From assembly GCF_040939455.1 (NCBI RefSeq), contig NC_134106.1, positions 82,591,001-82,655,000 on the forward strand: a stretch of DNA of 64,000 nucleotides, given 5' to 3'. Shown here piece by piece: positions 23,440 through 34,760 of this stretch. Source of the DNA: Microcebus murinus. Lineage: Eukaryota; Chordata; Mammalia; Primates; Cheirogaleidae. Numbering within the stretch: the first letter of the stretch is position 1; every line of letters begins with the position of its first letter. The notes below the pieces were generated by a model. The model saw only the letters and a program-made list of their open reading frames with translations, made no database searches and had not been told where the DNA came from. The position numbers and the translations under genes were made by a program.

Positions 23440-23700
23440 AGGCACTTGTAATACTCTGCACCTGCCGGCTTGGTTTCCAATCCTGACTTTACTACTGCCT
23501 GTCTGTGTAAATTGGAGTTATCTAGATAACTACTAAATAGTAATTATCTAACTTCTTTATCCTACTTTCCTATCTGTAAAATGTGTATAACCATGGATTT
23601 AGCTTTTAGGTTTGTTGTGAGGATTAAATTGGTTATTGTGTATAAAGCAGTTTAGAGCAGGGGCTATAGTATCATCTTGTTGTATTTTCATTATTATTTT
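23440..23700 (+). mobile_element. MIR SINE with internal palindromic insertion
   Basis: 'tttccaatcctgactttact', 'tcctactttcctatctgtaa', 'gtttgttgtgaggattaaat' and 'ataaagcagtttagagcagg' are MIR in plus order. Between the two halves lies extra AT-rich sequence with a perfect 16-bp palindrome (23516-23531). Confidence 0.7.
23516..23531. repeat. Perfect 16-bp palindrome
   Basis: agttatctagataact is its own reverse complement. A related word, gtaattatctaac, follows 17 bases later, so the insert looks like a diverged fold-back duplication. Confidence 0.9.
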
Positions 23701-23934
23701 TGTTGAATGGTTTGATGATCTGCTTCTAGGCCTACTTATCTGGCCACACCATACTTCAAACAAATATTAAGTAAAGATTAGAAGTTAACTCATCATTATA
23801 GCACACTCAGAGCAATTGATATACCTCGTATGGAAGCCTTCATGCATCCGTCCCCCTTGCCTGGATGTACTTGTAGCTGTGACACAATCCTGGTGTCAAC
23901 AGTGCAGTGGGAAGTGGTGGCCACATGAGTAGTG

Positions 23935-24152
23935 GTCATGTGCCATAGAGTCAGACAAACCTGGGCTTAAATCCAAGCTCTACTACTTAGTGGCCCTTTA
24001 TTGTTAGATAAAATATTTATCTACTCTAAGGCTCAGATACTTTTTCTGTTAAGAAGATCAAATTAATGCTTATCTCAAGGGATTACGATTGGGTGAATTC
24101 AACATGTATTTAGCACAATACTGTGGCACGTTGTAATCACTCAAGGTTTTGA
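23935..24152 (+). mobile_element. MIR SINE
   Basis: 'agagtcagacaaacctgggc', 'ttaaatccaagctctactac', 'cttatctcaagggattacga' and 'tttagcacaatactgtggca' follow MIR in order. Confidence 0.75.
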
Positions 24153-24204
24153 TTAACATACTATTGATCTCAAATCAGACTCTAAGGCTGTAGATTTCAG
24201 TGTG

Positions 24205-24320
24205 GGGATCGTTTATTCAGTTGTTTTCATTTATTTAACACATATTTGTTAATATCCCTGATGTCAATGCTCCAATGTGAAGAAGAAAATATTTAAGCTA
24301 TTGGGGATTCAGCAGAAAAA
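24205..24320 (-). mobile_element. L2 fragment, reverse orientation
   Basis: 'tcgtttattcagttgttttc', 'atttatttaacacatatttg' and 'ctattggggattcagcag' match the reverse L2 3' region. Confidence 0.55.
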
Positions 24321-24819
24321 AAAAAAAAGATAGTCAAGTGTTCTTCTCTTGGTTCTTATTTCATAATAGGTTTGGGGGGGGGAGAATATATTTTGAAAAA
24401 TCAGATGATGCTATTTGCTATGCAGAACATTTAAATGGAATCATATGATAGAGGTGTCCAAGAATCTACCTTAAATTAGGAGGTAAGTATTGCCCTCTCT
24501 GAGGAGATGACACTGAGGTTAAAATGTAAATGACAAAAAGACCACACAAAATATCCATTTGTATTCCCACCACCTCCAATTCATTCAATTAAGTTTGTAG
24601 AGTTTCCATTCTCAACTTTCATTTGTTTAAACATAGCAAGGAGTTTGAGAAATATCACTCCCATTAAAACAGAGACCTGAGTAATCTCCCTAAACCAACA
24701 TAAACATCTTTATCATAACTTTGATGTTACAGGGACAATATAAAGGCCATCTTCAAATATGAAAATAGAAATTCTCTAAACTCCCTGAAAGTTACTCCTT
24801 TTTAAGACCCAAATAGCAG

Positions 24820-25345
24820 GCCAACTTCTCTCTCCATCGCTCTAGTATCACTAAAGACCCAGAGACTTTCATAATTGCCGAAACCAGTATCTCCACCCTA
24901 ATCCTATGCAACATTCCTTCTGTGTTTTACACTGTCAATCCTTTCTTGCTTAAAGTTCTCCACCACCTTGATTTCTGTCACATCAAATGCTCTTTGTTTC
25001 CAACCCTTCTCTTTTCTCTTCCTCTTCCTCAGTAATCTCATCAACCTCCATGGTTCCATAGTCTCTGGAGAATGATAACTCCCAAATCTACAATCCCAGC
25101 TCCACAGGCCTCTCTGAGTTTCAGGACCCTATCCCATGGTGCACGCCATAGTCCCATCTGTATATTCCCCAGAACATCAGCTTCACTGCCCCAAGTTCAA
25201 CTCCTCTTTGCCTCTCCTTCTAAACCATGCTCATCTCCCTCAGTCAGTCCCCACTCAGGGGATGGCAGTGCCATGGCCTCCCTACTCTCACAAGTTAGAC
25301 TGTCCCTCTTTCTGGTGCCTCACATCCAATTTAAACCCAAACTCT
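24820..25345 (+). mobile_element. L2 LINE, internal ORF2 segment
   Basis: The plus-strand order is L2 coding sequence: 'acactgtcaatcctttcttg', 'tcatcaacctccatggttcc', 'gataactcccaaatctacaa' (from the RT YADD..QIYI region), 'cctctctgagtttcaggacc' and 'ctttctggtgcctcacatcc'. Two overlapping short frames of 72 and 120 codons here are remnants of, or shadows within, that ORF and are not functional genes. Confidence 0.75.
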
Positions 25346-27409
25346 CAAATTTAAATAGGTGTGGTAAACAGCAGCATTTATCCACAGCATTTGGGTGCAA
25401 TAGACAAGTGTGTTTGAGAGGTACAGCTAACTAAGTTTACCTTTGCAGATGTGTAGAGGACCCTAAAGGACTGGCCCAGGGCAGAAAGGTCAACACCGAC
25501 TTTCCTTAATAAACATGTTTATTTCACTTTTAATTGGACAATAGGAAACTTCACAACAATTCTTGATATCCTATGATAGTTTACAGATATTACTCTACCT
25601 GCAGTTTTGTTTTTTTTTTTTCATAGAAAGGCCTGTTAGATTTAGGAAAGGAAACATAATTTATAAAAAAAAAAGGAAAAAAAAAGTGTGAGTACAAATA
25701 TGGAAAATATAAAAGATGAAATATGTTGGGACAATGTGTCCTGGAGAGCAGATGGCTGTGGGGGGAGGGAGGTGGTTAAATAACTGTCCTCAAAGAAAAG
25801 GAGAGGCTATAATAGGAAATTTCTATATAAATCTTCCCAGAATGCCAAGGAAGAGAAATTTAAACTAGATATTGAGCTGAATTTATTTGTTTCTGTTCCT
25901 TTTCCAGAACCCAGTGTTTTTGAATAACTGGACATTGCTTATATTTGGTTCAGTCATCTGGGGAAAAAAAAATCAAACATTGATAAGATGCTTCTAAACA
26001 GTTTACTCCTCTTATGACAAATAGCTGCAATGTTTGTAAAACTTGTTCTCATGTACTTCAACCATTTCATGATTTCCCATTGCCTTTACTTTTTTAATTA
26101 AGAAATGAGAGTGTATAATCCTTATTTTGATCACCACCAATAAAATATCTCCTTATGTTGTCTGTGTATAACACAGAGCAGCAGAATGATAGTGCCAAAC
26201 TCACCAGTACAGAAATATTCCAAAGGCCCCAAATGCTAAACCCTGTTAATTACAATAAAAATCTAAATCTCACCTTGTACACTCAGCCACGTTTGACAGG
26301 AAAAAGAAAATAACTCAGTAATAGTCAACTGGATATACATTTTAAATGTTTCAAAATGCATTTTAAATGGTCATCATTCTGAACCTGTAGGTGGATTCTA
26401 AGAAAAGCTGGAATCGAACCTGCTGTGTGTAATATTTCCGCTATGAAGTTAAACAATAGAAGAGAATTTCCAATGTCTTTTCACGTGTTCATTGCTGCTA
26501 CCTGCGTGAATGTGAAGTAATTAAGCAATCTAAAACACTGACTGACCCAGAGAGAAAGCTATTGCATTCTAGGGATGTCCTTGAAATGTCTTCATCATTA
26601 TCCAGCCGATTTTCTTTATCTCCACGAGAGCTAATGTCAGCACAGCTCTGGATCATCTCTGTATTCAGAATGGTCTCTGCAAACAGGAAAGGTTGATCTT
26701 AAATGCATGCCCACAAATAACTCATGCAAAACCACAGTGGCAGCACAATGTCCTGGGGTAAATGGCTTAGGGCAAAAAAAAAAAAAAAAATGAGGGAGGT
26801 TGAGAGCCAGAGTAGAAGGAATGAGGTGGTCCCTGTGAATCTGGGTGACAATGCAGGAAAGTTAGAAGAGAGAGGATGTTTTTGTTCCTTTGTTTTTAAG
26901 GTCAAAAATATAATTAGCATTTGAAAAAATGTGAAGATGCACTACCCAAGGGACCACACTGACCAAATTTGCGTCATTTGATGTCAACAGCCATCATAGC
27001 TGTGATAAAATAAAGAGCGCCGTCTGTGACCGGTAAATTGGATAAATTGAGTCTCTGGAATTCCAGCGCTACCATGCCCAGATGCCACCGCAGGAAACAA
27101 TGCTGAAATCACTTTGCAGGATGATGCACTTAGGGGCTTTAATTAGTTTCTGAAATTTTTGGCAACCTTTGGAAAAATAAAAATACATGACATAACTACT
27201 CATTCAGGAAGGTGATGTGGGACAGAGTGTTGCCATTTTCCCTGTTTGTGAACAGTCACATGTAACTGAATTGCAACAAAGGCAGAGCCTGAAATCAGGG
27301 TGGGGAGAATGTCATTCCCTTGCAGCACGGTGCACGGAGAGCAGGTTTTCTTTAGAAATGCTTTGCACTGACTATCATCATGTCTCCTCATGTCTTTTCT
27401 ACAGATAGA
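25346..27409. other. Long unique block; possible conserved non-coding DNA
   Basis: No gene. The block is free of recognisable repeats apart from A runs (26774-26790). The parts at about 26400-26700 and 26940-27180 have balanced composition, scattered CpGs (gagcgccgtctgtgaccgg) and homeodomain-like TAATTA at about 27139. I can only suggest, not show, that they are constrained. Confidence 0.4.
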
Positions 27410-27490
27410 GACACACACACTCGCCATATACACACATACATTCACATACACACACACATATACTCACATACACAGACACACACACACACG
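27410..27490. repeat. CA-rich imperfect microsatellite
   Basis: A mosaic of cacaca, cataca and cactcaca words about 80 bp long, less pure than the (AC)n tract at 5869. A translation across it gives spurious Cys/Val-rich peptides. Confidence 0.9.
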
Positions 27491-27984
27491 ATTTATTTTA
27501 ATAACCTAGAAAAGGTGAAATGAGCAAAGGAATTCTGGGATTGTAGCTATTTTACATGTATTGATTTATTGATCCTTATTGTCTTATTAAATTATAAATC
27601 CGATTTAGAAGAATCATGTGAAAACAGATGCTGCTTTGCTGCATGCGTGGGCAATAAAGGTCTTCATCCTTTAGAATGGGACTTAAACAGTGATAATCAG
27701 CTGAACCTGAACCAGGATTCAAATGAAAACACTGTAAAAAGAAAAAGAAATGCAAATCTGTTTCCAATCAGGTAAAATATAGGAAATATTCATTTTCTAT
27801 AAATACTGGTAAGATATAATTTGCATGCCATTTACTCAATCAGCCATTGCACGCAACAGATAGTTTTTAAGGATGCGCTTCTACCTGAGGTTCTGAGGCT
27901 GGAAATCTGGAGAAGAGACCAGGATGCACTGAGTGCTCCATTCTGGGATGGCACAACCCTTCTATCGCTTCGATCTGGTTTACT
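27491..27984. other. Unique DNA
   Basis: No repeat or gene recognised. A 68-codon frame on the plus strand has no family resemblance. Confidence 0.4.
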
Positions 27985-28115
27985 GATATCATGTTACCCT
28001 TGTTCTATAGAAAGGCGAAGCAGAGACTCAAATAACTTACCCAAAGTTAGGAAGCTGGGAATTGGTGAAAGCAGAATTTGAACTTAGGTCTGTCTGAGAT
28101 CTAAGCAGCAGTTGC
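27985..28115 (-). mobile_element. MIR SINE fragment, reverse orientation
   Basis: 'cttgttctatagaaaggcga', 'gcagagactcaaataactta', 'cccaaagttaggaagctggg' and 'cagaatttgaacttaggtct' follow the reverse complement of MIR. Confidence 0.75.
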
Positions 28116-29069
28116 TCCTTACAACTCAAGGGCTCCCCCCAGCCACTCAAAGATGAGAGAGGGCGTCAAAATGCAGCGAGTTAGACAGAAGTGTATGAAA
28201 ACTTATTAAACACTATTATTCTTAGGGGAAAGCTGAGCAGGCACGTGTTCATTTTAAATATGTCAATTTAACTCTAGCTTGTTTTCTTTTGACACTATTA
28301 GCTTCCATAGGCAAAGAGTATTTTTCCTTCTCCTAAACATTGCCCTGTTATCTTTAGTTATTTATTTACTTAGCCACTTACTTTTTAATTTAACTACCTT
28401 ATTTCAGAAGAGATCTGACATAACAACTTTAATGTTCATTTAAATGTGTATTTAAATGAATATTTGTATATACGTACACTGATATACAGAAGTATACATC
28501 CTTTGACATTATAATATTCAGTAAATATCTTAATTGCTTCTATAAAAAAATTCACAAAATTTCTTTGAGCTTCAGAGATGATAAGACAAAATAGAAGTAT
28601 AAACATCATCTGTATAGCTCTTGAGACTTTGATAGAACACAGATCATTAATATAATATTTCTGCCACCAATTTCTGAGAAAAATCAGCCTAAGTTATCAA
28701 GATAATAATTTTCTTTCTTGAAGGTCTCCGCTTTCCTATCAAAAGCCCCAGGAAAAGGAAATGTTCTGTTGAGCTTAGAGAGCACAAGTGAATCGCTTGC
28801 CTTGGAGGCACGGAGGCCACAGGGTTAGAACGTGAAGCTAATGACATCAAAGTAGAAAATTGAAATCCCATGTGAGCCTGTTCGCTTCGCTAAGAAAAAC
28901 AGACACCACACTCATTGGTCTCAAATTGGACATATATCTAAACTCTTCGCCTGTTATAAGTATGGTCATTTGGTCACAGTACAAAGGTTTGCTGAACGCA
29001 CAAACCTGTAGGCACTACAACAAAACCATTTCAAAGCAGATAGCCAGCTGAAAACAGGTCCGTACAGTG
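28116..29069. other. Unique AT-rich DNA with a palindrome
   Basis: No gene. Contains the 26-bp hairpin at 28435-28460, annotated separately. Confidence 0.45.
28435..28460. repeat. Perfect hairpin, 11-bp arms
   Basis: Arms ttcatttaaat and atttaaatgaa with a gtgt loop. AT-rich, with no adjoining transcription unit visible. Confidence 0.85.
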
Positions 29070-29161
29070 ATTTTAAAGTATTTCCTTAAGTTCTTTGACA
29101 CCTCTCCCATCTAAAGGTGGAGGCTAACACCTCCCCTATTGAATATGGCCAAACTCAGTGA

Positions 29162-29193
<32 letters not shown>

Positions 29194-29960
29194 GAGACAG
29201 AGTCTCGCTTTGTTGCCTAGGCTAGAGTGAGTGCCGTGGCGTTAGCCTAGCTCACAGCAACCTCAAACTCCTGGGCTCAAGCAATCCTTCTGCCTCAGCC
29301 TCCCAAGTAGCTGGGACTACAGGCATGCGCCACCATGCCTGGCTCATTTTCCTATATATATTAGTTGGCCAATTAACTTGTTTCTATTTACAGTAGAGAC
29401 GGGGTCTGGCTCTTGCTCAGGCTGGTTTCGAACTCCTGACCTCGAGCAATCTGCCCGCCTCAGCCTCCCAGAGAGCTAGGATTACAGGCTTGAGCCACCG
29501 CGCCCGGCAGTGACTCATTTTTAATTGATAGAATGCAGCAGAAGCAATGTGGCGTGGCTTCAGAGGTTAGCTTAGAAAAGGCAACATCACCTCCAACCAG
29601 CTGCCCGTCTTGGGACCTGTGTCCCTTGGAACCCAGCCACCACGTTGCAAAGAAGCTCAGCCAAGTGGAAAAGCCACGTATACATAGGTATTCCAGCCAC
29701 AGCCAGAGCCCAGGTGCCAGCTGAGAGTCAACACCCACAAGCAGCCACCAGAGTGAGCAAGCCTCAGAGGACTGCAGCAGCCACCTTTGAGCTTCCTGGC
29801 TGAGTCCAGTGGGACCAGCTCAGAGATGAGCTGTTGTCATGAGTCCAGCCCAAATTTCACATTTGGTGAAAATAAGTAAGTGGTCATAGTGTTGTTTTAA
29901 GCCACAGAATGTTGGGATGGTTTGGTACTTGGGTAAAGGGAACAGACAGTGGTACCAATT
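29070..29960 (+). mobile_element. Old LTR-like repeat split by an Alu
   Basis: 'ttctttgacacctctcccat', 'ctaaaggtggaggctaacac' [Alu] 'gatagaatgcagcagaagca', 'ttgggacctgtgtcccttgg', 'aacccagccaccacgttgca' and 'tgttttaagccacagaatgt' are the successive phrases of an abundant old mammalian repeat. I believe it is an ERVL-MaLR-type LTR, but the subfamily name escapes me. The Alu at 29165-29507 interrupts it. The only frames in it are short and unrelated to known proteins. Confidence 0.55.
29165..29507 (-). mobile_element. Young Alu dimer, strepsirrhine type, reverse
   Basis: A long poly-T start, 'gagacagagtctcgctttgt', 'tagttggccaattaacttgt' (lineage linker) and the closing 'tgagccaccgcgcccggc'. 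It is bounded by a perfect 9-bp target-site duplication cagtgactc (29156-29164 and 29508-29516). It lies inside the old LTR-like repeat and is therefore younger than it. Confidence 0.97.
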
Positions 29961-30481
29961 TCTAACACACAGAATTTGTCCGTAAGAACCATCTCTTACT
30001 TGACTATAATGATGCACTTTCCATTAGTAATGAAGCCCCTGAGGCCTCCCATTCTGGAAGAGTAAAATTAATTCCTGTATAGGCCTCATATGATAAAAAC
30101 CTAATGGAAGGAATGTATGGAGTTTGTTCCTCTCCTATTGTGTATTCCCTTCAGTGCAGCCATGGGCTTTCTTCAGGCACAAGGATGAACCTTCAGACCC
30201 GCTGCCTTCTTTGGTGACTACGTGGGCCACATATTCACACAGGTGTTGGAGACCTTGCACTCACTCACATCAGCAAGGCCCTGGCTGAGTCCCTGACTGT
30301 GCTGTACTCTTCACATCAGATGTATGGCCACATTTTCTAAACTAAAAATGAACATTCATGGTCTGAAAGAGACCAGATCCATGTGAGAGATACATGAAAC
30401 CATAATTAGTTACACATTTACTAGATACACTTTAGTAAACAGAACAAAATATTATAAATTTAGGAGTGACAAAATTAATGA
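29961..30481. other. Unique DNA
   Basis: No gene. 30120-30330 is GC-richer with a run of ordinary-looking text but no reading frame or repeat I recognise. Confidence 0.4.
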
Positions 30482-30486
30482 ATTAG

Positions 30487-30831
30487 TGTGTTTGGGCTGC
30501 CATGACAAAGGACCACAACCTTGGTGGTTTATACAGCAGAAATTTATTTTCTCACAGCATGGAGGTTCTAAGTTGGAGATCAAGGTATCAGCAGGGATGG
30601 TTTTTTCTGAGGCCTCTCTCCTTGGGTCGTAGATGGCTGTCTATCCCTGTGTCTTCACCTGGTTTGTCTGTGTCCTAATCTCTTCCTTTTAGAATACCAG
30701 ACATATCAGTTTAAGGTCCAACCCAATGACTTCATTTAGCTTTACCTCTTTAAATGCAGTCATATTCTGAAATACTGGGAGTTATAAATTCTATGTATTA
30801 ATTTGGGAGAGATACAATAGCACCCCTAACA
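30487..30831 (-). mobile_element. Solo LTR of MLT1 type (MaLR), reverse
   Basis: 'ctgccatgacaaaggaccac', 'aaccttggtggtttatacag', 'cagaaatttattttctcaca' and 'gatcaaggtatcagcaggga' are the reverse MLT1 signature. The element runs from TG to CA, about 345 bp, and is flanked by near-identical 5-bp repeats attag (30482-30486) and attgg (30832-30836). No internal retroviral sequence adjoins it, so it is a solo LTR. Confidence 0.75.
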
Positions 30832-30884
30832 ATTGGGAAGGAGAAAATTCATTGGAAGTCTCCCTGCTTCCTCTTCAGTTCACC

Positions 30885-31105
30885 TCCAACTTTGTAGTGC
30901 ATAGTATTTGGTAGGCCTGTGCTGAGTATTTTACATGTTATCTTATTAGTACTTTGTGGAATGGCTAGTTTTATGCCCGTTTTACAGATAAGGGACTTGA
31001 GGCTTAGAGAGTTGGTTTAATTCTTCCAAAATAACGCATGTTGTTAATGGCCAAACCCAAGTTTGCATGACTCCAAAGTCCATTCTATTTCCATCAAATC
31101 TTGTG
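30885..31105 (-). mobile_element. MIR SINE, reverse orientation
   Basis: 'gtgctgagtattttacatgt', 'cgttttacagataagggact' and 'ttgaggcttagagagttggt' match the reverse MIR. Confidence 0.7.
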
Positions 31106-32050
31106 TGTTACACAATAGGTTGTTTCAACCATTGATATTTTATTTAATGGTTATGATTTGAAAAGACCCAATCAGAACCACTAGGATGTCAGCCTAGCAG
31201 TGCTTAAGAGCATCTCCCCTATTCAAGAGCATGTTTATTTAACTTTACTTAAATTAGATGATTTTTAATAATGGCATATCATATAGCATAGAAAATCAAC
31301 AGAAGGCATTTTTAAATGGGTGATAAAGTGGAAATAAACTAATTTTGCATTAGATATTGTCTAGAGAAGAAAACACATACTATGAAGTTAAATATGAATA
31401 CATGTATATATTTAAAGATAACTAGGCAGCAGCCATGGTAGTAGTATTTATACCACAGAAATTGGCAAATCAGGACATTTTTTTGAGAGCTGGTTATTAA
31501 ACATTTACCCCCATACCACTGCTACAAAATATTAAAATGCAAAACTTTCATATGCTGAAAAAGAAACTCCATGTAAACACAATGGACTATATGAAGAAAC
31601 ATTTTAAAAAATAAAAATAGTTAATATTGAATAAAATATGCTTATAAAATGAAGGCAATTCTACCATATGTAAAAACATAAGTGAGTTAAGCTAGTCTAT
31701 GAAACTTAAAAAGTCTCTCATTGGGTTTCTAAGCAAAACCCAATTTACATAGTGTATACAAGAAGACCCTTAACCTACTCCCCCAAAAATGACTCGGAAT
31801 TCTCAAAAATATGAAGATGAGCAAAGGAATGCCTGGCAAATATAAATAAAATTCAAGATCCTAATCTTAAAATTGGATGAACTATTACTAGAAACTGTTA
31901 CGGTGACTGTCACGAGGGGGGGGGGATAATAGGAGGATAGAAAATTAAGAGGTGCTACATTTCATTTAGGACATTTTTAATATTTTAGTATCACATGTGT
32001 TTATTACTTATTAAACATAAAAATAATGATCTGTTATTTAAAAAGTATCA
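31106..32050. other. Unique AT-rich DNA with a G run
   Basis: No gene. Contains a 10-G homopolymer (31916-31925) and a short hairpin (ttgggttt/aaacccaa, near 31723-31744). Confidence 0.45.
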
Positions 32051-32230
32051 TGCCAGTGGGTCTCAGACATTTCCATGTGTTGGCTGTGCCAGGAGAGCTT
32101 GTTAAAGTGCAGATTGCCAAGCTCGGTTAGTAAGCAATACTTACTTGGTAGACATGAGAGGGAGCCCAGAGATCTGCATTTCTGATAAAGCCCATGCATG
32201 ACTCTCACTTGAGAAGCAATGGCATAGGCA
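32051..32230 (+). mobile_element. MER20-like hAT MITE
   Basis: 'ccagtgggtctcagacattt', 'gagcttgttaaagtgcagat', 'gagatctgcatttctgataa' and 'cacttgagaagcaatgg' follow the pattern of hAT-Charlie MITEs that start cagtggttctcaaac and end ttgagaaccactg. Diverged. Confidence 0.6.
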
Positions 32231-32762
32231 TACTCGTGGGACAGAGGGATTCTCAGGAGGTGGGATCCAAGGAGCACCTCCCCAATACTAAAGGAGCCTA
32301 CAAGGGCTAGGAGACCATTAGGACCTGCAACATGTCCAGGGAGGAGTAGCATGTCCTCAATCACATGAAAGAAGGCACCATTTTTTCAGAGATCTGGGCA
32401 AGGTGGGTGTGAGCCAGGATGTGAATATTCAGATTTTGGCATCCTCATCCTCACGCTGTTGCCTCTTGAGTGTCTCCACTCCATCCCCCCGTAACTAACA
32501 ACTCCTCCTCAGGGTTTTTCTCTAGCGCATTCAGAACCCCAGCTTCAAACTTTCTACCACAGTTCCCTGAAGTTCACCTGACTAATAGTCAATGGTCCAG
32601 TCCTTGCCATAGTGAATGTGTGATCACTAATGAGCAGCAACAACAACGACTTGCCCTTCCATAAATCTTTACAATTGATAAATCTTTCTCTTGTTTCTTG
32701 ATTCATTTGAGACTTCCTTTGAATGAACTGTCATATTTTTTTTAATTGAAATTCACTTAATT
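32231..32762. other. Unique DNA
   Basis: No gene. A frame of 108 codons on the minus strand spans the MITE edge (32038-32364) and is not recognisable. Confidence 0.4.
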
Positions 32763-32773
32763 AGAAACGGCTA

Positions 32774-33114
32774 GTTCCGGGCGCGGTGGCTCACACCTGT
32801 AATCCTAGCACTCTGGGAGGCCGAGGTAGGAAGATCGCTCAAGGTCAGGAGTTTGAAACCAGCCTGAGCAAGAGCGAGACCCTGTCTCTACTATAAATAG
32901 AAACAAATTAGCCAACTTGGCCAACTAAAAATATATAGAAAAAATTAGCTGGGCATGGTGGCGCATGCCTGTAGTCCCAGCTACTCGGGAGGCTGAGGCA
33001 GGATGATAGCTTGAGCCCAGGAGTTTGAGGTTGCTGTGAGCTAGGCTGACAGCACAGCACTCTAGCCAGGGCAACAGAGTGAGACTCTGTCTCAAAAAAA
33101 AAGAAAAAAGAAAA
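32774..33114 (+). mobile_element. Alu dimer, strepsirrhine type
   Basis: 'ccgggcgcggtggctcacac', linker 'ccaacttggccaactaaaaa', right arm 'gttgctgtgagctaggctga', tail of A with AAAAAG units. Target-site duplication agaaacggcta (32763-32773) against agaaatggcta (33115-33125), one mismatch. Its antisense strand holds a long spurious frame. Confidence 0.96.
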
Positions 33115-33125
33115 AGAAATGGCTA

Positions 33126-33605
33126 AAGGACTACAAATGCCTAAACAATAAATAATGATCAATGTTAAAATTTTTAACCATGACACAATTTGGGGGAAAG
33201 AGATGCTAGGATCAAAGGGACATTTCCAGCACCACTCAGATAGCTCCATACTCAGTTGGCCCACGAATGCTGGATACTCACTAGCTAGGTGCTTTGGTAG
33301 GTGTCTCAGGTCAAAATGTATGGAAATCATCTTTATTTATTTAAAAAGTATATTCCAATTTGTATTTGAGTAACATGCCCTCCTGCTATGTGAATGTTCA
33401 CTTCGAATCTCCCAGTTCGTGGGGTGGCAAAGGAACCCTGCAGAGCTGACCAGGAGTGGGAGGTAATGGACAACACCTGTAGCACATACCAGGCAGGGAA
33501 GATTTGAGGGTATTGACAGCTCTTTAACCAAGGAGCTTTGTGGCTTCTTGCCCAACACCTGGAATGGGGCCTGACATATAGTAAATTCTAAGGTCCAGGT
33601 TTGCA
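33126..33605. other. Unique DNA
   Basis: No gene or repeat recognised. Confidence 0.4.
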
Positions 33606-33776
33606 ACTTTGGATTCACATTGAAATCACCTGGGGAGTTTGTAAAAGCAGGAATGTGTTGGTCCCTCCCTCAAAGATTCTGATTAATTGGTCTAGGATGT
33701 GGCCTGGAATAAGGATTTTTAAAAGCACCTCTGTCTGATGCTTCTAGTGTACAGTGAATTTTGAGAACTACTCTCC
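33606..33776 (+). mobile_element. MER20-like hAT MITE, second copy
   Basis: 'gattcacattgaaatcacct', 'ggggagtttgtaaaagcagg', 'gattctgattaattggtcta' and 'gaattttgagaactactctc' match the same family pattern as 32051-32230, about 1.4 kb downstream and in the same orientation. Confidence 0.6.
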
Positions 33777-34199
33777 TAAAGCACAACTTAACAACAAAAG
33801 CACCAAGTGCTCCTAAGTCCCAAGTTCAGCAGAAGGGTCATGGTGAAGTTTTGTAGCTACCTTACATTTTAGCACAGGATAGTATGTCTAGTTCATGAAG
33901 CTATTTCTTTTGGATTTGTTTTCCAGCTTCCCAGGCAGGTCCACCTTATCCAAGAATTAAATATTTTTAAAGAAAGGAACGATTATACATAAGCTCAACT
34001 CAATGCAGAAATCCTTTCTCTCGTTCACATATTATAAAAATATTAAGCGTGTACTTGGGAAGTGTTAAGATTGGGGAGACAACAGTGAACAGGACATATG
34101 TGGCTTCTCCTCTTTGAAGATTCCTTGACTAGTAGTCATCTCAGTTCATCTGGAGTTCTTTGTCTCCTGGGAAACTCACTCATTCAATTTTAACATAAA

Positions 34200-34405
34200 C
34201 TCCATGCCTGACACTGCTTTAAGTATATTGCACATACTGTCTAATTTAATCCACAAACTATACAGAGGTTTACTCCCTATAGAAAATTAAGTAAACATGC
34301 TTAGAGATGTTCCATGACCTGCCCAAATTTCTGCAGCCAGCAAGGGCTAGAAACAACATCTAAATCCAGGGCCTCCTCACTTCAAAACCCATGCTTTCAT
34401 CATCC
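34200..34405 (-). mobile_element. MIR-like SINE, reverse orientation
   Basis: 'ctgacactgctttaagtata', 'ttgcacatactgtctaattt', 'ctgcccaaatttctgcagcc' and 'atctaaatccagggcctcct' follow the reverse MIR order, strongly diverged. Confidence 0.5.
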
Positions 34406-34675
34406 CATTCTCTTTTTTGGAGAATTGTGATTGCTCAGAATCCTGCTATCTTACACTGACCTATATATAATCAACTGCCTAGGAAATATGGGCTACTGCA
34501 ACATCAGCGGAGCTCTCTGCCATAATAAATTTTCAAATATTTGGAAAATAGCATCTATGTCTACTTAGTTTTTTCACTCCAGATGTCAACCATCTTTGCC
34601 ATTTCTCTCTGGACTTACATTCATCAGCCAATGCTCATCTTAAATTCTAGCACTGAGGACTGGACATACCTTAAT

Positions 34676-34760
34676 CAGGTGTGGTAGTTTACAAAGTGCT
34701 TTCTCACATTATCTCATTTGATATTCATAAAATCCTTGTATAATGTATTGTTACCAGGGC
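34676..34760 (-). mobile_element. MIR-like fragment, reverse orientation
   Basis: 'agtttacaaagtgctttctc' and 'acattatctcatttgatatt' are the reverse MIR 3' part. Confidence 0.55.

Noticed and set aside
25072..25434. 120-codon plus-strand frame, Ser/Pro-rich
   Set aside because: It overlaps L2 ORF2 sequence (24820-25345) in a decayed form, and the tail is unique DNA.
27410..27490. Possible short-unit array resembling a CRISPR or minisatellite
   Set aside because: It is an imperfect CA microsatellite; there are no spacers and this is a mammalian nuclear genome.
30487..30831. Possible endogenous retrovirus provirus
   Set aside because: Only a solo LTR is present; no gag, pol or env sequence adjoins it.
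31916..31925. G10 run as a possible G-quadruplex
   Set aside because: It is a single homopolymer without the four separated G tracts of a convincing quadruplex.
32908..33330. 140-codon minus-strand frame, one of the longest in the window
   Set aside because: Its C-terminal half is antisense Alu ([30 protein letters not shown]), and the rest is unique DNA without resemblance to any protein.
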